Assembly (NCBI RefSeq): GCF_000006405.1
Contig: NW_003202288.1
Span: 265,141-329,140 of the forward strand
Length of the DNA stretch: 64,000 nucleotides
From: Perkinsus marinus ATCC 50983
Lineage: Eukaryota; Perkinsozoa; Perkinsida; Perkinsidae
Direction of reading: 5' to 3'
Part shown: positions 1 through 11,124 of the stretch, in pieces
How the letters are laid out: every line of letters begins with the position of its first letter
Position numbering within the stretch: position 1 is the first letter of the stretch
The notes under the pieces: model-generated
What the model saw: only the letters and a program-made list of their open reading frames with translations
Databases searched by the model: none
What the model was told of the DNA's origin: nothing
Made by a program: the position numbers and the translations under genes

Positions 1-8
1 ACTCTGTA

Positions 9-386
9 TTACAGAGACTTCGCTCTCTCATGTTCATGCAACATGGTTGCTACATACTTCAGTTCTGATCGCCACGACATGATCAGTCTACCATGTTCGT
101 CTCGTTCGTCTGATGAAGTAGTGGACGAACTGGACTGAATCAGTGCTGCTATAGTTTCATCATAAGTCTCATCTTCACTGTGGGAAGATGGAGGGATACA
201 ATACTGCGGTATCCGACTTAACTGGTCTGCCAGATTGCTCTCGCTAGGGATAAGCTCTACTGTGAGGGTAACTCTCAATGCGGTGCAAGTATCCTGGAAG
301 GTCTCAAGACGACTTTCCACCAGGCTTGCATTGAGACCGTGAACGGCTCTCCAGTGGCGTTCTTGGTGGCGTGTAATCCAAACCAC
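9..386 (-). mobile_element. LTR-retrotransposon RNase H fragment
   Basis: An open frame whose middle reads like the end of a Ty3-type RNase H and its tether, with ESNLADQLSRIP matching the usual S-x-N-x-A-D-x-L-S-R signature. In that family this segment follows the reverse transcriptase and degrades the RNA strand of the RNA:DNA hybrid. The frame has no RT upstream: stops interrupt it just above position 386. It continues toward the window edge, so any integrase would lie outside. The Ser/Thr-rich stretch after the signature fits a linker. I read it as a 5'-truncated copy; it is not attached to the elements further right. Confidence 0.7.
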
Positions 387-513
387 AACAGAAGGGTCCT
401 ACTTACTCAACGAACGTTGGATTTTCACGATTGGATGAACAGTACTGAAATTATCAACGATGGGTTGAAGTAGTGAGTGTTTGTCCAACGGTAAGGCCCT
501 ACTTTTTCAACAC

Positions 514-607
514 CTTGGCTTTCCTTTCGGGCTTTATCCACAGGCACATTTCAAGAGCAATTCGTTGAGCGTGTTGTTTCAGACTTGATTCAGATGAGTA
601 CTATGCA
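514..607 (+). pseudogene. Decayed reverse-transcriptase fragment
   Basis: Plus-strand translation gives LGFPFGLYPQA and, after a one-base frame change, FQEQFVERVVSDLIQM. Together they resemble the RT motif around PFGL-x-x-A-P-x-x-F of Ty3-like elements. The match stops exactly where a perfect palindrome begins (586-630), on the opposite strand from the RNase H fragment at 9-386. It is too short and broken to work. Confidence 0.5.
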
Positions 608-630
608 GTGCATAGTACTCATCTGAATCA
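586..630. repeat. Perfect 22-bp palindrome, 1-nt spacer
   Basis: Arms 586-607 and 609-630 are exact reverse complements around a single G at 608. The left arm is the end of the RT fragment, so the right arm looks like a snap-back copy of it. A second hairpin follows at 651-677. Confidence 0.95.
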
Positions 631-650
631 GCGTTGGACAATCAGTGTTA

Positions 651-677
651 AAAGTCGTGCATGGTATGCACGACTTT
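651..677. repeat. 12-bp inverted repeat, 3-nt loop
   Basis: AAAGTCGTGCAT at 651-662 pairs exactly with 666-677 around GGT. The rest of 678-1049 holds nothing I recognise. Confidence 0.9.
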
Positions 678-1049
678 GAACGCTTGTGCAATACTTCGAA
701 TAAAATGTGAATCCAACAAATCATATCCAAGGCTGTTTTTAAAGCAGTGCTTCAAACTAAAGCCTTTAATGCTACTAACTATATGATTCACGGAATTTGA
801 GACCTCATGTTCATATATCACCACGACAATATCCCGTTGGGACTTTGAGACGCAACATCTATAGTATTAAGAAACTCTTGCTGATATCATAAACTTAAAT
901 CACGTCACACCGATCGTCACAGCTTGCGACTCACACTGTGAGTCTCACAGTATCGAGAGCAGTCCTCTGACTTTAATTACTACCTGAACGACGAGTAGAA
1001 ATGAGGCTCACCGCCAAAAAACATAAGTTTGCTCACCCACTCGAGACGG

Positions 1050-3756
1050 TCATCGTTCTCTATTCCGTTTCGGCATCACTGCAACTGAATCTGTGGCGTT
1101 TCTCTTCAACCCTGGGCACCACGAAGACGGTCGCCCGGTCTTTCTGCTAGAGCCATCTGATATCAGAGTGCTTCTATTTGCAGCCGATTTTCTTCTAAGC
1201 CCTGGAGGTAATCCGCGACGAATATCGATGCTGGGGCTCGACAGTGAGGACGCTGCGCTCTCCTGTGTTCCTGCCGATTCCTGGGATGGTGCCGCTCGCG
1301 AAGATTGAGGGGATGTTGTGTGCGGAAGTGATAGTATAGACGATGTCGCTTGTGAAAACCCCTCCTCACTTGGTGCTTGAGAAGATGTGGCTTCCAGAAC
1401 TGCATATCTCAAGGGTGATACCTGAGGCGATGATATTTCAAGACATAACGCTGGGGTAGCGATTGCGCTCTAATATTACTTGAGAAACCACGGAGCTTGT
1501 GTTACTGTCATCACTAGGAATTCCCCCACACACATTTTCCACCATCACGGTATGATAACATGCACCGAACTGCAAGTAGAGTGGACACGTACACGTGAGA
1601 ATGAATTCGGGCGGGTCACCGGAGAACCCCGGAATTGCCCATCTCTTGATCTCGTAGATAGATAAGACTTTAGACACCCAGTCACGAAGGGACCAACTAC
1701 ATGAGTTAGGTCTCTTGACCCATTCATCAATATCAGCTGCAGTCAACTGCCGCTGATCCCGGTTTGAGCTGCTTACGAAGTAGTGCCCATCAGCATACAT
1801 GTAAACTTCAGCCGGTGAACTTCTCGCAGCTGCTGCAGCTGCAGCCGATGGAAACGAACTTATTCTTGGCATGCTACTGTCGAGAAAGACTCCACGAGTT
1901 TTGGCACAATCAAGACTCCGACAAATGTCTTCGAAGAACCTCTTCACCTGAAGCAGCAATTATACAACCGACATAGTAGAGAAAAGGCCACCTCCGCGCC
2001 ATTATTGAGCCTCTGCCCTCCCAACGATCCTCTTTTCAGTAACGAATTAAAACTTTCACAGATATTATTATCAAATGCTATATTCAATAGCATGTTGCGG
2101 TGGTGATTTTTTATATAAGGCGCCCCATATACGTCAACCCTCCCCGACGAAGAAAAGTAGCTTTTCACTCGGGATGTCAACTCAGCATTACCCTGGACGC
2201 TATTCAATAAACCACGATATGCATGGTCATCGGGACAACTCGATAACGCGTCAGCAATCGCCTTCGATTCCTGACGTTCTGCCTCTATCATCGATATTTT
2301 CCGGAGACTCTCAGCTCTATGCCATCGGCATCGATGTACATATATATCACCCAGAGCTCTTCTCGCCCCTTTAATAAGACCAGTTGAAGAATCACAGCAT
2401 AGACCGGTGATGACTCCATTCCCGGTATTCTCAACGAGCTCTTTCACTGCTTCAAAGCAAGGTGCCACTGCGTCAGCGCTCTCATCCTTGACGAGGCTGA
2501 CCACTAAAGGTATTAGCGAGACAACCGGATGACCATTGCCATTCAGTTCAATAGAAGCGATACCAATTACGAGGAATTGGGAGGAACAACCTCTGATTGC
2601 TGAAGCAAACCCATCTGCGTACAGTGTGATGCCAATGTGATGCTTCGTTATATTCTGTAGATTGAAAGCGGACACAACACTTGCACTGCAAGCGATACAT
2701 ACTGCGAAGTTATCCTCCCCAACTACGTACTTGAGCCTGATCATGGCTGGTTGAAGATGGTTACCACTCTCAAGTATTTCACGAGCCTCTGACCACATTG
2801 CAGGATCCCACTCATTATCAGATGTCGCACGAACAAAGTCATTGATCGTATCGAGACAAAGCGCCCGAACCTTCTTCTGGTGATTCCGCTTCAGATTCTC
2901 GCAGTACCGTTTCAGCTTCTGCCTCTGGGAAATCATATCCGGAGTTTCGGGAAGGGGACCATGTACACATATCGGAGCTAAAAACCGCTGATAGAGCTGT
3001 GTCGGAGTGAGCTTAAAGTAGGCCGCCTCCAGAGCCTCATGCATTTTCTGCTTCGTATAATCCGAGACTTTCACCGTCTTGAAACCACTGCCTGGATCAC
3101 CACGGAGAACATGAGAATGATCGGCGGGATTCCGGAAAACGTTGACCTTGTAAGTCGGTGAAAGAGGTGGGGTAATGAGTATTACCCGTAGTTGTACTTT
3201 ACAGTCCTTATGCTGAGTGCACCTCAAATTCCAGTACTCATCCGACAAAGGCATGTTCTTCCTAGCTTTCCTTGAATTAAGAAAAGAGAAAATGGCGCTG
3301 TGATCATCACCACACTGTGCAGATACTCGTTGACGCAAATCTTCGATATCTCTCAAGCTCTCAGGCTTTTCACCAGCAGCCAAAGTCAAACTTCCGACGA
3401 AGCTCCACCCCGATCCCCACCGATTACCATGATCGCCCTGATGATTTAAAGATGAAGATATGGTATACGACTACAATGCTCACCTGAGTAGTCTCAGGAA
3501 CAGACGCTTCGTGACCTTGGAACTGCTCATCGTGATTACTTAGCTCTTCACCTTCGCTACCGCCTCGAGTTGTACACCATCTCCAGTCCCATTTCCACGA
3601 GTTATCATCCCAATACCACTCCCAGGAGTAGGAATGATCTTGATAACTATCGTGTTCCCAGGAGCTGCCATATTGATAGTACTGTGAGCTCCGAGGGCTG
3701 GGGCGACCATAATTCCAACTCGGTAGAGAGCTGATAGAAGAGTAGGAAGAGGTCAT
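1050..3756 (-). CDS. MULE-type transposase with SWIM zinc finger
   Basis: Spliced gene of a Mutator-like (MULE) transposase; in this family the product cuts and joins transposon ends in the nucleus. A first exon from ATG at 3756 encodes about 90 residues very rich in Tyr, Trp and Ser and ends at CAG|GTGAGC (donor at 3483). The main exon (about 3400 to 1944) contains a DDE-type core: DGFASAIRG, VIGIASIELNGNGHPVVSL, a D at GLCCDSSTG, and CRWH before the third acidic region. Another frame (1959-1438) carries CTCP...CYH, the C-x-C-x(n)-C-x-H SWIM finger usual at MULE C-termini. A Ser-rich tail ending PKRNRER (1412-1050) may be a further exon and resembles a nuclear signal. Frames change near 1950 and 1430 through short introns or lesions, and exon phases are not fully resolved. 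I saw no terminal inverted repeats, so domestication or decay is possible. Confidence 0.75.
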
Positions 3757-5261
3757 GATGTGATGGAAATGGCTGTAATCCTAATCAAAGATTCCAAGAC
3801 TGAGTAGAACAACATTAATCTTCACACAAGAGGTAAACTGCAGGGTCGGCGCAACGGTATACAAGTGGGGAAAACGGGCCGCAAATTTCCCATTTCAGAT
3901 AACAGGTGATCGGATTACCGTGATCCAAACAGCCACAAAATCCCATAGAGGACTCAATTCGACCGCCGCGGTTGTGCGACGATGTCGTGCTCAGTAAGGA
4001 AATCCAAGCTTGCCGAGATCAGTCAAGATTTGTCCGACTAATTTTGTCGTGGTATTTCCTGCGACTGCGTTGATTGAGCGTGGGGACATAGTGTACGTTC
4101 TTGTTATGGACGTCATGTACATAACAGTCGTATGGCCCGCAGTGCGGACTCCACACAAAAGCGCGAGCGTTGCCGACTCAGAAAGAAAAGGCGAAATCCC
4201 TCTCAACAGCAGGAATAATAGGTAGAGGGTATTGTCCGACCAGTAATAGCTGTAATGCAGTTGCAATCGAAACTACGAGCTCCTCAGAAAAAGAACTACA
4301 GGAAATTTACAGGTGGCCTTGAAACCCAAAATGGTTGCTGCTACATAAGTAGGATTTCAATTGCAACTTCAACTACACCGTTATCATAGAGTCCTATGCA
4401 TATCTAGGTGCCGTCAGTAACAGTATGAGACCCATACTATGAGCGATTGGTCAACTCATGCAATGCATATTCGCTTGGCTCAGCCAAGCTCAGGAGTTTT
4501 CTCACTGATCATGGGATTTTACACACGACTCAGGGTAGAAGTGTTCAGAAAAAAAGTTAACTCTCAAAAATTCCCTGGGAATTATCAAATCATCACCGGC
4601 ACATATAGTCGGCGATGTACATACTTTTAACAGCGTTTTGGCCACTATCCCGTAGTGCTCGGAGTGAACTTTGAATCAAATTGAACTATCGGACGTTGCC
4701 CCAGAAATTCTGGACCAGAATAGTCGTTGGGAGGTGTCCAGTCATGCAGGCGGAGCAGCCAGCAAGTGTTGGCCGAGTCACAAACATCAACGGAGGACCT
4801 CCACAGCGGAAACTCCGTTCGGGTCCAATGATTAGATAGATCATTGGACGATGACTGGCTGGAGCCCTACACCATATGGGTCACACTTGCATGTAATTGT
4901 AACTGTGACATCGAGAGAGCGACCAACGTACCCACTAATAGTGGGCCACTATTACTGTTGAACACTAACCTCATGGAAAGTTAACATTTCTGACTTTCTC
5001 AACGAATGGTTGAAAAATACATGTTGAAAATATCGAGTACTACAATAGAAACAACTACTAAAATGTTGATAAAAATAAACCTACATTCTCAACATCCGAG
5101 TGTTGAAAATGATCGGATTGAAATTGTGGTGGGAAAGTGTTGAGAAAAATCGATGTTGAGAAAATGGTTGTTGAAAAACTAGACGGTTTGTTGGAAAAAC
5201 CCCTTTCCCCATCTTTACTAGCGTCAGTGTATACCACCCACTCCTGATTTGCATTATAGTT
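3757..5261. other. No recognisable gene; short repeats
   Basis: No convincing coding sequence. A degenerate copy of the MITE family described at 33473-33657 is visible around 4470-4570. A 10-bp inverted repeat lies at 4823-4832/4840-4849. The stretch 5000-5180 is crowded with GTTGAAAA/GTTGAGAAA words. Confidence 0.5.
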
Positions 5262-6700
5262 TCATATGCCTCCTGTGGGATCACCATGCTGGACTATATC
5301 GCTCATGAGCTTTTCGCATGCTGTGAGGATATGGCTATCTACTGGTGAATCCCACGAAAACTCTTTACTGGGGAGTCGTAGAGTCGCTAATCTCTCAAGC
5401 GAAGCCGCTGCGGGCCTTCCCCAACGAGCGATAGGATAATGTCCTATGAATTTGCCTGCCCATTTATGAATCTCACGCCGAGTACATGATCGGCAATCTA
5501 AGAGAGATAAATCGCCGGGTCGACGCCAAGTGCCATCTGGTTGGCATTCTAGTCCGAGGACTCTACTCTCTTTGAGAGGGGTAGGCCCTTTGCTGGGAAA
5601 TCCGTGACGTAACAGAATATCTCCAATGGCTTGGGCCCATGATCGCTGTGTGATGATATCATCGACGTATATGTCGAAGATAACTGTCAGTGGGATGCAC
5701 ATTTGTCAAGTATCGTTTAGTATTAGAGCCAAAGTCTTTGGCGCTACATTGAGGCCAAATGGCATTCGCACTATTCGGTAAGCCGTATGTGGCTCCCAAC
5801 GTAACCGGATTCCGAGCCAATAGGACTGATCTTCATCGATGAAGATACAGAGATACGCTTTTTTCAAGTCAATAATCACCAATTCATCCGGAGGCTCAAC
5901 TGAGAAGGAGCGCCACCGTCTGAGATTCTCAATGCATGCCAATGGCGTATCTCGATGCTCATTGGGGGTACTACAGATTGCCTCGTTGGCCCATCGCATA
6001 TCGCAACATGGCCGGACGGGTGTAGTACTCTTATGTAATTGCTCAACGCATAGCAATGGATGAGTTGCTTTCAACTCTTCTAATGGAGTTTCCTTTATGA
6101 AATCGGACTCCTTCCATTGCTGGATAGCAGCTTTAAAAAGCTCAATAATCTCTGGTGTCTTCCTGCTGAAGACATCATAATCTGGAGGCATGATGTGCTT
6201 GGGTGGTTCTGACGAGTTAACCCAATTCCAATGGAGCTCCCAAATGGCTCCTTCGTCAGATTCTGGGAGACCAAGTCGCCGAACTGTAACATCCGACGCG
6301 TGCAATTCACGTGTCACTGGTCTCCCATGATGCAGTGGGCGTTCAATTCCTACGTCACAGCCAATGTGACTGTCAATGGCATCACGGCCGTCAGTAACTT
6401 GAACCTCAATATGACACTTATATGTGTCCATGGTTAACAGAGTGTTATAACTCACAGAACAGAGATCATCGTGAGGCATCGTACTACGATGCCTCACGAT
6501 GATCGTAGATGTCTCAGGATACCTCGGCTCGAGAAGGTCAATATTAGGCTGATTCCCTGAGAAGCGAATACTTATACCTCCAACTGCTTTTATCCAATCT
6601 AAACCGAGAATCCCGGCCAAAATGATTCTATCCGACGGTTCATTATTGGTATGTTGCCGACATACAGCAACTAACGGTTGGTCTGTGACTAAGACCTCCC
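5262..6700 (-). mobile_element. Outer Ty3-like element, protease end to RT/thumb
   Basis: Reads LAGILGLDWI (end of an aspartic protease), then an RT with LIIDLKKAYL-like and MPFGLNVAPKT motifs, an in-frame TGA at 5706-5708, then IYVDDII (the Y-x-D-D catalytic motif) and the start of the connection region, HKWAGKFIGHYPIARW. The frame stays the same across the TGA, so this is a single nonsense mutation. The element stops at about 5262, with RNase H and integrase missing. Upstream it joins precisely to 11331-11744 when the nested element is removed. A 20-bp palindrome sits inside its frame at 6464-6504. It is a dead, truncated copy. Confidence 0.85.
6464..6504. repeat. Perfect 20-bp palindrome, 1-nt spacer, inside RT frame
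   Basis: Arms 6464-6483 and 6485-6504 are exact reverse complements around C at 6484. The reading frame of the surrounding pol fragment stays open through it. Confidence 0.95.
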
Positions 6701-6906
6701 TGTAGCAATGTGTGTACCGTCAAGCTCACTAGCAACGCTAGTCCACTTAGAGTGGGGTATAACATATGTACCACCTGTGCGTGCGTGCAATACCGAACAG
6801 CTATGGATAATCGATCAGTACTGCGCAAGATACTGTGCGCACACGACTACGCACAACAAAGGGTACTTAAGAATCACAAACTGTGGCAAACCACTCTATC
6901 AGAGCA
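6701..6906 (-). repeat. 3' LTR of the nested element
   Basis: Identical by eye to 11125-11330. Starts TG and ends CA, 206 bp. Confidence 0.95.
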
Positions 6907-6921
6907 TTCGCCCTCCTGCCA
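6907..6921 (-). other. Polypurine tract
   Basis: On the coding strand GGCAGGAGGGCGAA sits directly against the 3' LTR, the expected primer site for plus-strand DNA synthesis. Confidence 0.7.
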
Positions 6922-6978
6922 CAGAATGAAGAACTATAAAATTAAGCGAATAACTAGGACAAACCAGCTATCACGTAC

Positions 6979-9900
6979 TCACTGCGGACTATCACGAGTC
7001 ATGCGGCGCATGGCTCGCCTCAGGTCCTGCACATCAACTTCACCAGGCTTGCAGTGAGTCAGTCTCGAAACATGGACAACTTTGACTTCTTTATCACAAA
7101 TAATCTTAGCCTTTCGAAATAGGCCGTAATCATCGTTAGGAGAAGTCGTCACCAAACCACGCGAGCTGCTGATGAATCCCAGGACTCTCCATCGCTTCTC
7201 GCTGAATGGCATATCCATAGTCTTAGTAATAATCTTATCATACTTATTCACTTGACGCATCCTCACTATGGCGCCAGGGAATAATTCATGATATGTACAC
7301 GACTCGAGCTTTCTCTCAGCATCAGCGACGCACTTGGCAATCAATCGCTGCCATTCAACGTCGGTAGACTCGAGTTTCATCATCTCAGCAGGAATACGCT
7401 GGGTAACACTGTGGACCGTGTTATTGTAAGCTCTCATGACCTTGGCAACCGCCGACGCGATATCGAGCTCATTGTCATCCGCCATGACCGACCTTGTCCA
7501 CATACGCACCGTGCGGTGCAGAGACTCCACCATACCGTTCGACTGACTTGACCTAGGCGCCGTAAAGACACGGGACACTCCAGGTAAGTCACAACTCAGA
7601 AAACCGGTCTGGTTGTCGGTCAGTAGAATCTTCGGTCTTTTGCCAAGAATCCGCCAGGATGCCTCAAACGCATCACGAATATGATCAGCGTCCTCGCCCT
7701 CCAGCTCGATGAGACAGGCAAACCGACAGACAGCGCATTGTTGACTCAGGTACGCCTTGGGCAAGTAAACAATATCAGCACTCACAACCGAGAATGGCTC
7801 AGCTTCAGAGAGGACAGATGAGCTGAATAGACTTATATCATGTTTGATGATGAGTGGCTGAGTACGCCTGTTGCAGATATCACATTTCTGCAACCACGCG
7901 GCGGTTTGGTCAATGATACCAGGAAACCACGCTATACTAGTAATAGCCTCAAAGGTTCGCCGCTGGCCCACATGGCACAACAATCCATGTACTGAATGAA
8001 TGAGCTCTACTCTCATACCCTCGGGAATAACAGGAACACATACTTCCTTACCCTGGTATGGAGCAATGTACCGCCGCCGTAGGATGTCATACTCATCGAT
8101 CTCGAGTTCTCGGTAGACTTGTTGTAAGTCTAGCTCAACATCTTCAGGTAACAACCGACCATGTTTCAAGGCCCGCCTGGCCTTGAACAGCTCATCATCA
8201 TCATATTGCCCTTCAACGACTTCACCTAGGTTCAAGAACATCTCATCGTTCAACAAAGGCTCATTGATGGCAGCACCAGCGCACAATGACAGGTCGGCCT
8301 CAATATCCATGCTATTATTATCATAGCAAATAGAGTCGATAAGAGAGGTATATTTACTGTCTAATCTACTTAGGATATCACTAGGATTTTGATCAGATGC
8401 AACACGGCATACAGTGAAGGACTTGAACGGCTCAGTGATATCAACAATGGCTTGAAGACGACGGCCTACAATGGTAGTCGATAAGCCTCCACGTTTCACC
8501 GTTTGGCCACTTTGATAACGCTCTATCCAACTCCTAACGCATTCATTATCAACATGTAGATAAACCGCTCCCGCGATAAACGGGGCTGCCCAAGCTAATG
8601 CTCGGGTTGCGGCACACAGTTCAGTCACATTAATGTGCCGCAGAACACCACGCCGATCTAGTAGCCAAGCAGCATCACGGACAAGCACGATCTTTCCATC
8701 GTCACGCTCGTAGGAAAGAGTAGCTCCCATAGCCACTGAACTCGCATCAGCATGAATATGCCATGCCTTGGCATCACTTGGGCGGGGACAGTACCATATG
8801 CCGCGAGCTGGATCCCCTTCAGAGTTGAACTTCTGTTGAATATAGTGAGCAAGATCCAGGTAAACCGCATCCACCGGTTTATCCCAAGCTAAAGCACTGA
8901 TCACTCGTAATAGCATACTTACATGAGGTCGTAACCAGCTTGCTACTGGGACCAAGGCAGTCAACTTACCACACCAACCAGCCAGTTCTCTTTTGGTAAC
9001 CACCTCATCTCCATCAAGATTGATCTCTAGAGACAGATCCTCTCTACGAGCCCATGATATCTCACCACCATCGTTATGGAGACTCAGCCCAAGCACACGA
9101 CTGTTATTAGCCCCAATGATAATCGTGGGCTTGCAATACATACGCCCATTACCCAATGCGTCTCGAACAGCCGTCACACATGGTGGATCTTCGAGAAGCT
9201 GTCCATTTTGATTCACAGCGATAACCACATTAGGGTCAGACTCCTCGATGACCACATCGTCGAGGTATGATGAAATTGGGTAGGGGACTTTCATCAGCAA
9301 CCATCTGATGGCCGACGTGGCTACCTTCGGCGCAATACATACTCCGAATCCCATAACCACCATGGTGAAGATCTCACCGTTAATCATGACACACAGATAT
9401 GGCCACAGACTCTCACACATGCGTATACAATAATAGCATTTAATGACATCGAGAGTATAACCACGCCGAACCGAACGCCACTGATGTAAGGTATCAACAC
9501 AGTTTACGATGTCCCGTACTGGCTCACTCACCAGGTGCTTATTGAGAGCTCTAAAATCTAAGCACATACGGAGTGGAGTAGAAGGCTTATGGGGTTGAGC
9601 CACTAGTACCCATGGGAGAATATTACGAACCCTGCCAGCATAAGGTTTCACCCAGCCGTTAGTTATTAACTTATCAGTCTCAGCACGCAAGTTAAGCTCC
9701 TCTTGTGCGGTGAGTTTCGGGTTGTAGTCACCTCTGTTAGCCTTGTAGAACGTACCAGGAGGGTCACCTCCACGCCATATCCATCGGCAAGTAAACTGTG
9801 GTTCATCGGAACGTTTAGAGAGTACAAAGTCGATGCTGATAATCTCAACGGTGCCATTTGGGTATTCTAGCACGCGTACTCCTGGAATGTCTGGCAAGTT

Positions 9901-10350
9901 GTACGCCTGTACATCTTCGTCGATGCCACGAGCAGCGGCAGCAGTGACCGCTATGCGGCCACCTTCATCCCAGGTCATACCCTGGCAGTAGAGAGACGCA
10001 AAATCAGCTCCCAGTACTAGAGACCCAAATACCATTTTATCAACAACATAACAAGTATGAACCACCTTAACCCATCCATCTTTAGCTAGATACATAACCG
10101 GAAGATCCACCTGACCTGTTGTCGTTAGGACACCAACCGCATCCATCATTTTGAGCCGTACAGGGGAAACCTCGTGATGAACTGTAAGACCCAAAGATGA
10201 AACAAACTTGGATGATACTAATGAATAGTCAGCCCCTGTGTCAACATCAACGGCATGTTCATGACCGTTGAACTTACAGAGTAAGTGTGGGCGTTTTACA
10301 TATGCAGAACAACCCCGCCCATCGGCTGCTCTGCCTGCACAAAATCCTTC
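6979..10350 (-). CDS. pol: pol polyprotein of the nested element (PR-RT-RH-IN)
   Basis: Open from 10350 to the stop at 6979, about 1123 codons, in the -1 frame relative to gag and overlapping it by about 55 nt; a programmed -1 shift is therefore expected. Domains in order: aspartic protease (VDTGADYSLV at 10245-10216, then VLGADFASLY); RT (LRMCLDFRALNKHL, MGFGVCIAPK, YLDDVVIEE as the catalytic Y-x-D-D); RNase H (HADASSVAMGA, NVTELCAAT, HVDNECV, SDQNPSDILSRLD); integrase (H-H-C-C finger ending CDICNRR, SADIVYL, LLTDNQTG, QSNGMVESLHR for D,D-35-E); and a short basic tail. It makes the enzymes that copy the RNA and insert the DNA. No stops or frame breaks were seen. Confidence 0.93.
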   Translation of the reverse strand, partial: EGFCAGRAADGRGCSAYVKRPHLLCKFNGHEHAVDVDTGADYSLVSSKFVSSLGLTVHHEVSPVRLKMMDAVGVLTTTGQVDLPVMYLAKDGWVKVVHTCYVVDKMVFGSLVLGADFASLYCQGMTWDEGGRIAVTAAAARGIDEDVQAYNLPDIPGVRVLEYPNGTVEIISIDFVLSKRSDEPQFTCRWIWRGGDPPGTFYKANRGDYNPKLTAQEELNLRAETDKLITNGWVKPYAGRVRNILPWVLVAQPHKPSTPLRMCLDFRALNKHLVSEPVRDIVNCVDTLHQWRSVRRGYTLDVIKCYYCIRMCESLWPYLCVMINGEIFTMVVMGFGVCIAPKVATSAIRWLLMKVPYPISSYLDDVVIEESDPNVVIAVNQNGQLLEDPPCVTAVRDALGNGRMYCKPTIIIGANNSRVLGLSLHNDGGEISWARREDLSLEINLDGDEVVTKRELAGWCGKLTALVPVASWLRPHVSMLLRVISALAWDKPVDAVYLDLAHYIQQKFNSEGDPARGIWYCPRPSDAKAWHIHADASSVAMGATLSYERDDGKIVLVRDAAWLLDRRGVLRHINVTELCAATRALAWAAPFIAGAVYLHVDNECVRSWIERYQSGQTVKRGGLSTTIVGRRLQAIVDITEPFKSFTVCRVASDQNPSDILSRLDSKYTSLIDSICYDNNSMDIEADLSLCAGAAINEPLLNDEMFLNLGEVVEGQYDDDELFKARRALKHGRLLPEDVELDLQQVYRELEIDEYDILRRRYIAPYQGKEVCVPVIPEGMRVELIHSVHGLLCHVGQRRTFEAITSIAWFPGIIDQTAAWLQKCDICNRRTQPLIIKHDISLFSSSVLSEAEPFSVVSADIVYLPKAYLSQQCAVCRFACLIELEGEDADHIRDAFEASWRILGKRPKILLTDNQTGFLSCDLPGVSRVFTAPRSSQSNGMVESLHRTVRMWTRSVMADDNELDIASAVAKVMRAYNNTVHSVTQRIPAEMMKLESTDVEWQRLIAKCVADAERKLESCTYHELFPGAIVRMRQVNKYDKIITKTMDMPFSEKRWRVLGFISSSRGLVTTSPNDDYGLFRKAKIICDKEVKVVHVSRLTHCKPGEVDVQDLRRAMRRMTRDSPQ

Positions 10351-11099
10351 TCAATAGCAGCACCGGCCTTGCTCTGTTTGTTTTTGCAATCCCTTGCAAT
10401 GTGACCATACTTTTGACAAGCATAGCATCGGGGTCCTTTGCCCTTTCCCTTGCCTTTGGGCTTCGAGGTAGGACGTGTCGCTCCGCGCTCTCGACACTCT
10501 GCAGCAATATGGCCGGTTGCCTTACAGATATAACAGTATTGACCACCAGTGACAGCACCCGCAGCAAGCTTCTTCTCACCAGAGTAAGTCTTCAGCTGAG
10601 CTCGAGCCTTAGCAACAACATCAGCCAAAGGCAACTGGCGCCCATCCTCCTCGAACACCCGGATGGCCTTCTGCACGTCTTCGGGCAGGGTGGCAATCAG
10701 GCTTTCACGAAGGATGTTCTCAGCAGCCACTGTGGTAGTAACCCCTAGCACTCTAAGGTAGCGGCGGAATTCAGCTAATACACCATCAACACTATCTTCC
10801 TTGTGCCACTCACGGCGAGTCAGACGCTTCCACGCCTCGTGAGTTTTGAGCGAGTACGCTCTATCCAGGGCCCTAACCACATGAGCATAGGCACCAGCTG
10901 GATCGCCCTCAACTTCCTCCAGGGCTTGCCTAGCGATCTCTTTGGCCGAGCCCTTCATAAAAAGTACGATATATTGTGACTTTTGCTTAATAGTCCACTT
11001 AGAAGCCTCGGCCACCGTCTCGAACTCCTGCAGCCAAAGAGCGAAGTCGTTTTCACCACCAGAATAGGGTTCCAATACAGATTCGAGCTTGAACGGCAT
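10296..11099 (-). CDS. gag: gag of the nested element, two zinc knuckles
   Basis: Structural protein that packages the element RNA. The likely start is MPFKLESVLEP at 11099, just after the primer-binding site; the open frame runs further up into the LTR, but that part is untranslated leader. About 267 residues: an N-terminal helical gag region (FALWLQEFETVAEAS, FMKGSAKEIARQAL, LIATLPEDVQKAI) and two CCHC knuckles, CYICKATGHIAAEC and CYACQKYGHIARDC. It ends at TAA just before the protease and overlaps pol in another frame. Confidence 0.92.
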   Translation of the reverse strand: MPFKLESVLEPYSGGENDFALWLQEFETVAEASKWTIKQKSQYIVLFMKGSAKEIARQALEEVEGDPAGAYAHVVRALDRAYSLKTHEAWKRLTRREWHKEDSVDGVLAEFRRYLRVLGVTTTVAAENILRESLIATLPEDVQKAIRVFEEDGRQLPLADVVAKARAQLKTYSGEKKLAAGAVTGGQYCYICKATGHIAAECRERGATRPTSKPKGKGKGKGPRCYACQKYGHIARDCKNKQSKAGAAIEKDFVQAEQPMGGVVLHM

Positions 11100-11104
11100 G
11101 TTGG

Positions 11105-11122
11105 TCCTGGGTCTGGGCACCA
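11105..11122 (-). other. Primer-binding site
   Basis: Two bases inside the 5' LTR the coding strand reads TGGTGCCCAGACCC, complementary to a tRNA 3' end of the form GGGCACCA. The tRNA was not identified. Confidence 0.6.
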
Positions 11123-11124
11123 GA

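Noticed and set aside
5703-5708. Read-through or recoding of TGA in the outer pol
   Set aside because: The adenosine deaminase, the gene at 47405-48565 and others end in TGA, so the code is standard; the element is truncated and dead.
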